Of a DNA stretch of 64,000 bases, positions 17,236 to 26,369 are shown piece after piece. The notes below the pieces were generated by a model, which worked only from the letters and a program-made list of their open reading frames with translations, made no database searches and was not told the DNA's origin. The position numbers and the translations under genes are program-made. Within the stretch, counting starts at the first letter, position 1. Each line of letters opens with the position of its first letter. This DNA comes from Pedobacter africanus (GTDB lineage: Bacteria; Bacteroidota; Bacteroidia; Sphingobacteriales; Sphingobacteriaceae): NCBI RefSeq assembly GCF_900176535.1, contig NZ_FWXT01000001.1:1488001-1552000 (forward strand), read 5' to 3'.

Positions 17236-18867
17236 ATGCGCCGTATTATAAACAATATTTTTTCTATACTGTTCATTCTGGCATTTGCAGCCTGCAAAAA
17301 CAATGCTTCCGATACCGGAAAAAAGGTTTTTAACATGAACCTTGACCAGAATGTGACCTCACTCGACCCTGCTTTTGCCCGTAACCAAAATGCCATATGG
17401 ATGATCAATCAGGTTTTTAACGGCCTTGTTCAGATAGACAGCGCGTTGAACACCATGCCCTGTATTGCCAAAACCTGGCAGATTGCAGAAGACGGCCTTA
17501 CCTACACCTTTGAACTCCGCAGCGATGTTTACTTCCACGATCATCCACTCTTCCCCGGTGGAAAAGGTCGTAAGGTTGTTGCCAAAGATTTCAGCTATAG
17601 CTTTTACCGGCTCATCGATCCAAAAGTAGCATCATCGGGCGGCTGGATATTTAGCGACAAAATAAAAGACAAAACCAGCTTTATAGCCTTAAACGATAGC
17701 ACCTTCCAGATAAAGTTAACCAAACCCTTTCCAGCCTTCATGAACCTGCTTACCACACAATACTGCTCTGTAGTACCGCATGAGATTGTGGAACATTATG
17801 GTAAAGATTTCAGAAGCCATCCTATAGGTACTGGCCCTTTTAAATTTAAATACTGGAAGGAAGACGAAATACTGGTATTGCTGAAAAACGAGCATTATTG
17901 GGAAAAAGAAGGCCGTCAGCAGCTGCCCTACCTCGATGCAGTGAAAGTGACCTTCATCAGCGATAAACAAAGTGCTTTTATGAATTTCATCAAAAAGGAG
18001 CTCGACTATTTTGATAAAGTCGATGGCAGCTATCGCGATGACATTTTAACAAAAAGCGGCAAAATGACCAGTAAGTATAAAGGCAAATTTCAGCTCAGAA
18101 AAGGCCCTTACCTCTGTACAGAATACCTGGGCATATTGGTAGATACCAGTAAAGCCATCGCAAAAAACAGTCCTTTGAAATATAAGAAGGTAAGACAGGC
18201 TATCAATTATGCTATTGATAAGCCCAAACTGATCAAATATTTAAGGAACAGCATTGGCATACCCGCTACTTCGGGCTTTATCCCGCAGGGCATGCCCGGG
18301 TTCGACAGTATTGCAGTTAACGGTTATCACTATGAACCGCAAAAAGCTGCAAAACTGCTGGCCGAAGCAGGTTTTCCCAATGGCAAAGGTTTACCGCAGC
18401 TTACCCTCAGTACTTCCACTACTTATAAGGACCTGATTGAGTTCATCCAGGGCGAACTGGCTGCAATAGGGATCAACACCAAAGTAGATGTAAGTCCGAA
18501 TGCCAGCCTGCGCGATCTGATCTCTAAAAACGGGGTCAACTTTTTCAGGGGCTCATGGATTGCCGATTACCCCGATGGCGAAAACTACATGGCCATGTTC
18601 TATTCCCGCAACAAGGTACCTAACGGGCCAAATTATACCGGCTATTTCAACAGGGAGTTTGACCGCCTGTTTGAACAGAGCTATTACGAGCGCGACAATA
18701 AAAGACGCTACCTGCTGTACCAGAAAATGGATAGAATGATTGTTGAATATGCCAATATAGTACCAATTTTATACGACCAGTCCCTTATCATGACCCAAAA
18801 TAACATCAGTGGCTTTTCACTAAATGCCCTGAACCTGATGGTATTGAAAACAGTAAAAAAAGAATAA
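17236..18867 (+). CDS. Peptide ABC transporter substrate-binding lipoprotein (SBP_bac_5)
   Basis: 543 residues from the ATG at 17236, which opens a lipoprotein signal with lipobox AFAAC (C20); an in-frame TTG at 17209 is less likely. The body is the family-5 solute-binding fold (NLDQNVTSLDPAFARNQ at the start; VRQAINYAIDKPKLI near residue 325; GSWIADYPDGENY near 445), typical of DppA/OppA-type oligopeptide binders. No permease or ATPase gene is adjacent. It abuts the convergent receptor gene with no gap (18867/18868). A near-consensus -7 box (TTACTTTG, 17204-17211) lies upstream. Confidence 0.88.
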   Translation: MRRIINNIFSILFILAFAACKNNASDTGKKVFNMNLDQNVTSLDPAFARNQNAIWMINQVFNGLVQIDSALNTMPCIAKTWQIAEDGLTYTFELRSDVYFHDHPLFPGGKGRKVVAKDFSYSFYRLIDPKVASSGGWIFSDKIKDKTSFIALNDSTFQIKLTKPFPAFMNLLTTQYCSVVPHEIVEHYGKDFRSHPIGTGPFKFKYWKEDEILVLLKNEHYWEKEGRQQLPYLDAVKVTFISDKQSAFMNFIKKELDYFDKVDGSYRDDILTKSGKMTSKYKGKFQLRKGPYLCTEYLGILVDTSKAIAKNSPLKYKKVRQAINYAIDKPKLIKYLRNSIGIPATSGFIPQGMPGFDSIAVNGYHYEPQKAAKLLAEAGFPNGKGLPQLTLSTSTTYKDLIEFIQGELAAIGINTKVDVSPNASLRDLISKNGVNFFRGSWIADYPDGENYMAMFYSRNKVPNGPNYTGYFNREFDRLFEQSYYERDNKRRYLLYQKMDRMIVEYANIVPILYDQSLIMTQNNISGFSLNALNLMVLKTVKKE

Positions 18868-21312
18868 CTACTGCTGCAGGCCGCCACCTAAACCGCCGCC
18901 CTGACCACCTTGTCCGCCCTGCTGTTCGTCTTTTTTCAGATCGTCATTGTTCACCCCTTTCTTCTTCTTAGATTTGGCGTTGAAATCCATTTTCCCGAAG
19001 TTGTAGCTGAAGTTCAGTCCAAATGAACGCAAAGGATAATGGATATCTGTACGCTGAACAGAATTTGCTGTGGCATTATTGGTCTTGATGTTTAAATCAC
19101 GGCTAAACGGATTCAGCACATTTAAGCCTATGGTGGCCTTTTTCTTCAGGATCTCCTTCTTTACAGCACCGCCATAAAAATACATCATGTCTGTTTTCCC
19201 CTGAAAAGTACGTTTAGGTGCGTTGACTACACCCCAAAGCTCAGTGCTCCAACCCCCCGGGAGGGCATATGCCGAACGTGCAAAAGCAGTATAATTTAAA
19301 AACGTGCCCGTATTTAAATTACTTTCTGAATTCCTGATCTCGTAAGTATTTAAGCCCAGATTTGCCATTAAAGTCCATTTTGGCTTTGGGTTGTATGAAC
19401 CGAAAACATTCAAACCGTACGACTGACTAGTACCAACATTAATATAGGTAGTCAGGTTTCTGGTTTCACCATTTTCTTCAATGGGCCGGATAAAACTCTC
19501 TATGATGTTTTTAGTATTCCTGTAAAATGCAGAAACATTAATTACCGATCCTTTGATAAATGTAGAATAACCCAGTTCTACATTGTCAGAAAGCTCAGGC
19601 GACAACTCAGGGTTTCCTTCAATAGGATTAAACACGTCGCTTTTGTTCCTAAAAGGGTTCAGGTAAAATAAGCTTGGGCGCTGCACCCTCCGGTTGTAGC
19701 TCAGTTTAACGGTACTCATTCCCTTCAGGGTCTGCGAAATGACCATACTAGGAAAAAGGTTAAAATAATCATTATCAAAATTGAAGGTATTCCCTGCCAG
19801 TCCGCCAATTTTGGTGTATTCAGCCCTCAGCCCTGCTTTAACCGATATTCTTTTGGTCAGTTTAAAGCCTAGTACTCCATACGCAGCAGCAACATTCTGA
19901 TCGTAATCAAAGTCTTGCTGGGCCTCGTCATAATCACTGATGATGTTCCTAAAAATGCCTTTGACCCCCGTTTCCAGCGTGGTGGTTTTGTTAAAAGGAT
20001 AGGTATAATCGGTTTGTAGCGTATATTCATTGTTTTTACCAGTATTATGGCCTGTCAGTATTACATCTGGTATACCTTCTGCCACAAATCTGTTTGTAAA
20101 ATCACTACCATTACGACCGGTAGACAACTGTGCGGAAACACTAAACTCCTCTCCTTCCTTCTTGCTCGTTTTCCTGTAATCAATGTTCCAGTCCAGGTTG
20201 TTGAAACTCATGTCCATATCCCTGAAATTGGTAGAGACAACCCCATCCCTCATGATCTCCGAATTGCCTGGCCCGCCATTGGAAAACCGGTTTATCTTTA
20301 CGGTTGTACTAAAGTTATTATACGCATTTACATCATAATCCATCCCAAAACTACCATTATAGCCTACTCTCGACCATTTAGAATAGCCATTCTGCAAGAC
20401 TTCATTGGTTACTCCATTTTCCGTTACACGGTTAAACGTTACCACCTTCGAGTTTTGCGGGTAGGCCTGGTTTAAACCTAAACTCCCGTTTACAGACAAA
20501 CGCCCCGTTTTAGCACTTAAATTAAAAGTTCCATTGTTTGAACGCGTGCCTGCCGTTGCATTTAAATTTCCACTGATGCCCTCTGCGGTTTTCTTTTTAG
20601 TGATGATGTTGATGATCCCACCCGATCCCTCGGCATCGTATTTGGCAGAAGGACTTGTGATCACTTCCACACTTTTGATCTGCTCAGCAGGGATCATTTT
20701 CAGTGCATCGGCAACGCTGTTGGCCATTGTTCCCGAAGGCTTCCCGTTAATCAAGACCCTTACAGCTGCACCACGTAGCTGCACATTTCCGTTGATATCA
20801 ACTGATAACATAGGCACTTTACGCATCACATCAGTAGCGTCTCCCCCGGCATTGGTAATGTCCTGCTCTGCATTGTACACCAGCTTATCTACTTTATTTT
20901 CTATCAGGGCTTTCTGTCCCGATATTTCTACTTCCTTTAAATTACCGGCGGCAGGACTGATGTAAATTATCCCTGCATTATGATCCGGTTTCTCCGGACT
21001 GGTTTTAACTGCAACGCTCTTCGATTTATAGCCCATAAAACCAACCGAGAGTTTATATTCATCCGGAGCAACGTTCTGTAGCACTACTTTTCCTTTTGCA
21101 TCCGTTACCCCTCCGTTTACAAACCTACTGTCTTTCGCTTTTGCAAGGGATACACTGGCATAATCTATCGGTTTTTTGGTGAGCGAGTCCAAAACTACAA
21201 CAGTAATGCGCCCTGTTACCACCGGTTTGGCGGTTCCTCCGCCAAGAGAAAATTGCGCATAGCTGTTAAGGGTTATCCCTAAACCTATAAGCAAGATCAG
21301 AATTGATTTCAT
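18868..21312 (-). CDS. TonB-dependent receptor, outer-membrane beta-barrel family, with Gly/Gln-rich tail
   Basis: 814 residues. Signal peptide (MKSILILLIGLGITLNSYAQ), a carboxypeptidase-regulatory-like domain (about 30-115), a plug domain (about 130-225; RKVPMLSVDINGNVQLRG and INGKPSG are typical), then a long beta-barrel. The C-terminus after the last strands is a lysine-rich, then glycine/glutamine-rich tail (QGGQGGQGGGLGGGLQQ) rather than the usual terminal aromatic residue. No SusD partner is adjacent, so the substrate is unknown; this subfamily is common and mostly uncharacterised. Confidence 0.88.
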   Translation of the reverse strand: MKSILILLIGLGITLNSYAQFSLGGGTAKPVVTGRITVVVLDSLTKKPIDYASVSLAKAKDSRFVNGGVTDAKGKVVLQNVAPDEYKLSVGFMGYKSKSVAVKTSPEKPDHNAGIIYISPAAGNLKEVEISGQKALIENKVDKLVYNAEQDITNAGGDATDVMRKVPMLSVDINGNVQLRGAAVRVLINGKPSGTMANSVADALKMIPAEQIKSVEVITSPSAKYDAEGSGGIINIITKKKTAEGISGNLNATAGTRSNNGTFNLSAKTGRLSVNGSLGLNQAYPQNSKVVTFNRVTENGVTNEVLQNGYSKWSRVGYNGSFGMDYDVNAYNNFSTTVKINRFSNGGPGNSEIMRDGVVSTNFRDMDMSFNNLDWNIDYRKTSKKEGEEFSVSAQLSTGRNGSDFTNRFVAEGIPDVILTGHNTGKNNEYTLQTDYTYPFNKTTTLETGVKGIFRNIISDYDEAQQDFDYDQNVAAAYGVLGFKLTKRISVKAGLRAEYTKIGGLAGNTFNFDNDYFNLFPSMVISQTLKGMSTVKLSYNRRVQRPSLFYLNPFRNKSDVFNPIEGNPELSPELSDNVELGYSTFIKGSVINVSAFYRNTKNIIESFIRPIEENGETRNLTTYINVGTSQSYGLNVFGSYNPKPKWTLMANLGLNTYEIRNSESNLNTGTFLNYTAFARSAYALPGGWSTELWGVVNAPKRTFQGKTDMMYFYGGAVKKEILKKKATIGLNVLNPFSRDLNIKTNNATANSVQRTDIHYPLRSFGLNFSYNFGKMDFNAKSKKKKGVNNDDLKKDEQQGGQGGQGGGLGGGLQQ

Positions 21313-21433
21313 TTGAGTCTTTTTACGTTAATTAGTATACAAAAGTCAGTAATTGTTACAAGTCGGTTAATTAATTTGTATGAACACGGTCAGGTACTTT
21401 ATCTGAAAATTTAATTAACCAGGTCTGAGAATT

Positions 21434-21464
21434 AAAAAACCCAGGTCAGTATAAAGTACAGACC
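21434..21464 (-). terminator. Probable terminator of leuS
   Basis: On the minus strand a stem of seven pairs with one mismatch (plus 21444-21451 with 21457-21464) is followed by TGGGTTTTTT (A-run at plus 21434-21439). The sequence CCAGGTC or CCCAGGT also recurs three times between 21419 and 21469, so alternative pairings are possible. Confidence 0.45.
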
Positions 21465-21503
21465 CAGGTTCTCTTTGACAAGAAAATTACCTTTGGTTAT
21501 TTT

Positions 21504-24314
21504 CTATATTACAATATTTACAATCCTTCCGGGAACAACTATCACTTTCTTAGGCGCCTTTCCCTCCAGGTATTTCTGAATATCATCATTGGCCAACACC
21601 AGGGTTTCTACTTCCTTAGGATGTAAGGTGAGTGCAATATTCAGGTTCATGCGTGTCTTGCCATTTACAGAAATTGGATAGCTGAACTCGTCTTCTACCA
21701 GGTACTCCGGGTTAAAAGTCGGATAAGCAGTATACGACAAACTACCTTCTTCATGCCCCAACAATGCCCACAATTCTTCACAAATGTGCGGTGCATACGG
21801 GGAAAGTACCACAACCAGATCTTCCAGCACCTGACGATTTCTGCATTTCAGTTCAGTAAGCTCATTTACGGCGATCATAAAACTGGAAACAGAAGTATTG
21901 AAAGAAAAACGCTCAATATCGTCCTGTACTTTTTTAATGATCTTGTGCAGGGCTTTCAGTTCGGCTTTAGCAGGTACAGAATCGCTTACGTGAAAGTCCC
22001 AGTTTTCGTTATGGAACAGACGCCAGAATTTCCGCAGGAATTTAAATACCCCTTCAATACCATTGGTATTCCATGGCTTGCTTTGCTCCAGGGGGCCTAA
22101 AAACATCTCGTACATACGCAAGGTATCGGCACCATAACTTTCAATCAGCACATCCGGGTTTACCACATTGAATTTAGATTTTGACATCTTTTCTACCTCA
22201 ACCCCGCAAATGTATTTGCCATTTTCAAGAATAAACTCCGCATCTGCAAACTCAGGTCTGAACAATTTAAATTGCTCAATGTTCAATATATCGTTGTCAA
22301 CAATATTTACATCCACATGCAGTGCCGACGTTTTGTAGTCTTTTCTTAAGCCATGAGAAACCAAGGTATTGGTACCTCTGCCCGTTTCATCAATAACCCG
22401 GTATACGAAACTGCTCCGCCCCTGTATCATACCCTGGTTGATCAGTTTTTTGAAAGGCTCTTCCTCTTGCACATAGCCCAGATCTTTCAGGAACTTGTTC
22501 CAGAAACGGCTGTACAACAGGTGCCCGGTTGCGTGCTCTGCACCACCTATATATAAGTCAACATCTTTCCAGTAAGCAATGGCTTCTTTTGAAGCAAAGT
22601 CTGAGTCATTCCTGGCATCCATATAGCGGTACCAGTACCAGCTCGATCCTGCCCAGCCCGGCATCGTACTCAGCTCATACTCGTATTCGTCTTCATATTT
22701 CCAGTCCTCAGCCCTTCCCAATGGTGGCTCACCGGTTTCTGTTGGCAGGTATTTGTCGATTTCCGGGAGCATCAAAGGAAGCTCTTCTTCTTTGATCAGG
22801 TATGGCAGTCCGTCTTTAAAATATACCGGAATAGGTTCGCCCCAATACCTCTGCCTGCCAAAAATAGCATCGCGCATGCGGTAGTTCACTTTTGCTCTCC
22901 CAACCTCTTTTTCTTCCAGCCAAGCATTCAATGTGGCCACAGCCTCGTTATAGTTCATTCCGTTAATGAAACCGGAATTGATGTACTTTCCTTCCTTGGT
23001 GGCATCTGCCTGCTGCTCAATATCCTGCTGTGCATCCAGGATCTGCACTACCGGCAGGTTAAAATGACGGGCAAACAGCCAGTCACGCTGATCACCACTC
23101 GGCACGCCCATTACAGCTCCTGTTCCATAACCTGCAAGCACATAATCAGCAATCCACAACTGGATCCGCTCACCGCTCACCGGGTTAATCACATAGCTCC
23201 CGGTAAAGGCACCCGATACTGTTTTGGTATCTGCCATACGGTCGAGCTCAGACTTTTTCTTCGTCTGAGCAATGTATTTGTCGATATCGGCTTGCTGCTC
23301 AACTGTGGTCAGCGCCGCAACCAGTTCATGTTCTGGAGCCAGAACCAGATAAGAAACCCCAAAAATGGTATCCACCCTGGTGGTAAAGACCTCTATCGAA
23401 TCTACATTCAAAGGGAGGTTTTTCGTTTCTGCGGCCTCAATTTTAAATTTCACACTCGCCCCTACACTTTTACCGATCCAGTTGCGCTGCATCTCTTTAA
23501 CCGGCTCCGGCCAGTCTATGCTGTTTAAGCCTTGCAGCAAACGCTCTGCATAAGCAGAAATGCGCATGCTCCACTGCATCATTTTCTTTTGTTCTACAGG
23601 GTGGCCGCCGCGCTCCGAAAACCCATCTTTAACCTCATCATTGGCCAGTACTGTGCCCAGGGCAGCGCACCAGTTTACAGTACTTTCCTTTAAGTAGGTC
23701 AGGCGATATTTTAAAAGTTCTTCCTGTTTTTCCTCGTCGGTCATGGTGGCCCAGTCGCTCGGCATAAAGCTTTTCGTGTCCTCATCACAAACCGCTTTTA
23801 CGTCGGCACTGCCTGCAGCGTTAAATTTTTCTATCAGGGTGCTGATGTCTTCTGCACGGTCTGTTTCAAGGTTATACCAAGAATTGAACAGCTGCATAAA
23901 TATCCACTGCGTCCATTTGTAATATTCAGGATCGCTGGTACGCAGTTCCCTACTCCAGTCAAAAGAAAAGCCGATCCCATCCAGTTGTTTGCGGTAGGTA
24001 TTGATGTTGGCTTCAGTAGTTAAAGCCGGATGCTGCCCGGTTTGAATGGCATATTGCTCCGCCGGTAACCCGAAAGAATCATAGCCCATAGGATGCAGTA
24101 CATTAAAGCCCTTTAAGCGCTTATACCTGGAAAATATATCAGAAGCAATATAGCCCAGCGGATGTCCAACATGCAAACCCGCTCCCGAAGGGTACGGAAA
24201 CATATCGAGTACATAAAATTTAGGTTTTGCAGTATTTTTTTCTGCTTTAAACGTTGAATGCTGAGCCCAGAACTTTTGCCACTTCTGCTCTATTTCTTTA
24301 AATTGGTAATCCAT
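21504..24314 (-). CDS. leuS: Leucine--tRNA ligase
   Basis: 936 residues, full length. Class I synthetase: HIGH motif as HVGH (48-51, within YPSGAGLHVGHPLGY) and KMSKS in EKMSKSKFNVVNPDVL in the second half. The CP1 editing domain (TRVDTIFGVSYLVLAPEH) and the anticodon-binding domain are present. Charges tRNA-Leu with leucine. It lies 36 bases downstream of the ClC gene on the same strand, so they may share a transcript. Confidence 0.97.
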   Translation of the reverse strand: MDYQFKEIEQKWQKFWAQHSTFKAEKNTAKPKFYVLDMFPYPSGAGLHVGHPLGYIASDIFSRYKRLKGFNVLHPMGYDSFGLPAEQYAIQTGQHPALTTEANINTYRKQLDGIGFSFDWSRELRTSDPEYYKWTQWIFMQLFNSWYNLETDRAEDISTLIEKFNAAGSADVKAVCDEDTKSFMPSDWATMTDEEKQEELLKYRLTYLKESTVNWCAALGTVLANDEVKDGFSERGGHPVEQKKMMQWSMRISAYAERLLQGLNSIDWPEPVKEMQRNWIGKSVGASVKFKIEAAETKNLPLNVDSIEVFTTRVDTIFGVSYLVLAPEHELVAALTTVEQQADIDKYIAQTKKKSELDRMADTKTVSGAFTGSYVINPVSGERIQLWIADYVLAGYGTGAVMGVPSGDQRDWLFARHFNLPVVQILDAQQDIEQQADATKEGKYINSGFINGMNYNEAVATLNAWLEEKEVGRAKVNYRMRDAIFGRQRYWGEPIPVYFKDGLPYLIKEEELPLMLPEIDKYLPTETGEPPLGRAEDWKYEDEYEYELSTMPGWAGSSWYWYRYMDARNDSDFASKEAIAYWKDVDLYIGGAEHATGHLLYSRFWNKFLKDLGYVQEEEPFKKLINQGMIQGRSSFVYRVIDETGRGTNTLVSHGLRKDYKTSALHVDVNIVDNDILNIEQFKLFRPEFADAEFILENGKYICGVEVEKMSKSKFNVVNPDVLIESYGADTLRMYEMFLGPLEQSKPWNTNGIEGVFKFLRKFWRLFHNENWDFHVSDSVPAKAELKALHKIIKKVQDDIERFSFNTSVSSFMIAVNELTELKCRNRQVLEDLVVVLSPYAPHICEELWALLGHEEGSLSYTAYPTFNPEYLVEDEFSYPISVNGKTRMNLNIALTLHPKEVETLVLANDDIQKYLEGKAPKKVIVVPGRIVNIVI

Positions 24315-24350
24315 TAATGCTATTCCTTTTATAGCGCGAAAATAAAGAAA

Positions 24351-25592
24351 TTAAAACACATTCCTGATTTTACCAAACAATAAGTGTTTGGGGGTTTTAT
24401 TTTCAGCTGCGTTGTAGATGCTGTGCCGGCCCGAGATGAGGTAAGCAACTACACAGGCTATGGCAACATATATCCCACATGAAAGCCCAAAAAGTTCCAT
24501 TGCCATTACACAACAGGCTAAAGGCGTTTTGGCCGCACCGGCAAAAACAGCTACGAAGCCCATTCCTGTAAGTAAACCTACCGGCAATGGAAGGAATACA
24601 GATAAGGCACTACCCAAGGTTGCCCCGATAAAAAAAAGCGGGGTTACCTCTCCCCCCTTAAAACCTGCCCCCAGTGTGATGGCTGTAAAAAGGATTTTAA
24701 GGGCAAAGTCCTGAGGCTGGCTCGCGGTGTTAAAGGACTCTACAATTGTTGGAATGCCTAAACCGGCAAATTTATAGCTGCCTGGTATTAAAAATAACAA
24801 TACCAGTACAATGCCACCTGCCAAAGGACGTACCGGCATATAGCCAATCTTTTTAAATAAATGGGACAAGCCCTCGGTCAGGCGGACAAACACTACGGCG
24901 GCCAGCCCAAATGCAACACCGGAGATACCGCTGTAGGCCAGACCTTTTACCGACAGGGGCAAAACTTCCGGAACGTGATAATGCGTATGCCCAACACCCC
25001 ATAAGCTGGTTACCCAAGCTCCCATATATGCACTTACTATGGCTGGAAATAGGGCTTTGTATGGTATTTTTGCTATTAAAAGCACTTCAATACCGAAAAC
25101 GATGCCTGCCATGGGTGTACCAAAAACGGAGGCAAAGCCTGCACTTAAACCCGAAATGAGCAGAATGGTACGATCGGCTGCACTCAGCCTGAAAGGTTTA
25201 TGCAGCTGATCGGCAATGGCACCTGCCATCTGTAAAGCCGTTCCTTCTCGTCCTGCCGAGCCTCCAAACAGATGGGTCAGCAGCGTCCCGCCAAGTATTA
25301 ATGGTACCATTTTAAAAGGGATGATGTCTTTCGGATTGTGTACCGTATCAAATATGAGGTTGTTGCCTTTTTCAACTCCCCTGCCGGTATAATGGTACAA
25401 CAGACCGACAACAAGCCCGGCGACCGGCAAGAAGTAAATCAGCCAATGGTGCTGGTTCCTGAAATCCGTAACCAAGTTCAGGCTTGTTAAGAACAAAGCC
25501 GACAAGGTTCCGGCAGCGGTACCTACAATCAAGACAAGAACAAGCCATTTAAATAAATACGGAAAAGAAAATGACGTTGTGTGTTTAACCAT
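24351..25592 (-). CDS. ClC-family anion channel/antiporter, possibly of the fluoride-exporting type
   Basis: 413 residues with about ten hydrophobic helices and no CBS domains. GSAGREGTA at 111-119 carries the gating glutamate (E117), and GGEVTPLFFIGATLG stands where classic ClC proteins have GxFxP. The first anion-binding loop reads EKGNNLI (74-80) instead of GSGIP. The short length, GREGT and the altered first loop resemble the CLC-F fluoride/proton antiporters as I recall them, but this is inference; plain chloride transport is the alternative. A hairpin lies in its leader (25606-25627). Confidence 0.82.
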   Translation of the reverse strand: MVKHTTSFSFPYLFKWLVLVLIVGTAAGTLSALFLTSLNLVTDFRNQHHWLIYFLPVAGLVVGLLYHYTGRGVEKGNNLIFDTVHNPKDIIPFKMVPLILGGTLLTHLFGGSAGREGTALQMAGAIADQLHKPFRLSAADRTILLISGLSAGFASVFGTPMAGIVFGIEVLLIAKIPYKALFPAIVSAYMGAWVTSLWGVGHTHYHVPEVLPLSVKGLAYSGISGVAFGLAAVVFVRLTEGLSHLFKKIGYMPVRPLAGGIVLVLLFLIPGSYKFAGLGIPTIVESFNTASQPQDFALKILFTAITLGAGFKGGEVTPLFFIGATLGSALSVFLPLPVGLLTGMGFVAVFAGAAKTPLACCVMAMELFGLSCGIYVAIACVVAYLISGRHSIYNAAENKTPKHLLFGKIRNVF

Positions 25593-25605
25593 ACCTTTCG
25601 GCCCT

Positions 25606-25627
25606 GCCTGTTAATTTTCCAACAGGC
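25606..25627 (-). promoter_or_regulatory. Leader hairpin just upstream of the ClC gene
   Basis: GCCTGTT (25606-25612) and AACAGGC (25621-25627) form a perfect 7-bp stem with an 8-base loop, 13 bases before the ATG. No T-tract follows, so it is not a terminator in this direction. I see no match to the fluoride riboswitch core. It could affect translation. Confidence 0.3.
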
Positions 25628-25661
25628 CTAATGGCAAATATAGCCGAATTTAAATTTTCTC

Positions 25662-25696
25662 AAAAAAATAAGGCTGCCTGGTAAAACCAGGCAGCC
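25662..25696 (-). terminator. Terminator of the small lipoprotein gene
   Basis: GGCTGCCTGG (25672-25681) and CCAGGCAGCC (25687-25696) form a perfect 10-bp stem with a 5-base loop. On the minus strand it is followed by TTATTTTTTT. It lies 25 bases after the stop of the gene at 25722. Confidence 0.93.
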
Positions 25697-25721
25697 CTCA
25701 AGTTAAATCGTGTGCCCGTTA

Positions 25722-26117
25722 TTATCTTGTCAGATAGAATTTGATACTGCTTTTATCAACACTTCCTGAAAATTCAAGTTTATTGCCTGTAACGGTAGTC
25801 ACGGTAGTTGTATACAGTTTACCGCCATAGCTCAGATTGAGTGCTTTGCCTTCCATCACTACGTAGGTGCCAATAAAGCTCTGAGATTTTAAATTTACAA
25901 TAACCTCGTCCTGCTCATTATTACGGAATTCAAAGGTATCAGACGCAACACCTGTATACGTTTCGGTTGCTGAACCCTGTACGGTTGTTTCTATTTTTGC
26001 TACTTTCCAGGTTCCGATAATGTCTTTTTTCAAACTCGTCTGTTCCTCTTTCTGACAGCTGGAAAAGCCAATAACCATCAATAATAGCGTAGCGGCTAAA
26101 GTAATTTGTTTTTTCAT
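25722..26117 (-). CDS. Small lipocalin-like lipoprotein
   Basis: 131 residues. Lipoprotein signal with lipobox FSSC (C21). After the linker, DIIGTWKVAKIE is the typical first strand of lipocalin-like Bacteroidota lipoproteins, followed by alternating short strands to the end (SSIKFYLTR). Probably an eight-stranded beta-barrel on the envelope; ligand unknown. It is monocistronic, with its own strong terminator. Confidence 0.72.
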   Translation of the reverse strand: MKKQITLAATLLLMVIGFSSCQKEEQTSLKKDIIGTWKVAKIETTVQGSATETYTGVASDTFEFRNNEQDEVIVNLKSQSFIGTYVVMEGKALNLSYGGKLYTTTVTTVTGNKLEFSGSVDKSSIKFYLTR

Positions 26118-26355
26118 AATTGCATTTGTTTTTGGGTGATTATTTTTTTCTACTAAGGATTATTTACAACTTAACGCAGCCAATCTTCTTTTGGTACAAA
26201 AATGTTACACAAATTTTATTCCAATTAGAGACAAAAAATAGTTAAGAGCCAAAAATCGCGGTATAACATGGTTTCAAGCTCAAACTCAGCTCAAGCTATG
26301 CCTAAATGAAACATTAAGTCGCAGATTTAACTTACAAAAGTTAAGCGTTAAATTT

Positions 26356-26363
26356 TAGCTTTG
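26356..26363 (+). promoter_or_regulatory. Candidate -7 element placing the transcript start at the receptor ATG
   Basis: TAGCTTTG is an exact TAnnTTTG and ends 6 bases before the ATG at 26370. With the usual 6-7 base spacing the RNA would begin at or next to the ATG, so the mRNA might be leaderless. No clear -33 TTG is seen. The rest of the gap 26118-26369 holds no gene. Confidence 0.35.
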
Positions 26364-26369
26364 TTCTAA

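Noticed and set aside
18868..18960. Frameshift at the Gly/Gln-rich end of the TonB receptor
   Set aside because: The tail is in frame with the barrel and stops exactly at the convergent gene; glycine-rich tails occur in this receptor subfamily, so no error is needed to explain it.
25593..25661. Fluoride riboswitch upstream of the ClC gene
   Set aside because: The leader has only a simple 7-bp hairpin; the conserved crcB-motif core and pseudoknot sequences were not seen.
26264..26300. Short direct repeat AGCTCAA in the gap before the TonB receptor
   Set aside because: Two 7-base copies 11 bases apart are within chance for a 250-base gap; no other structure supports a site.
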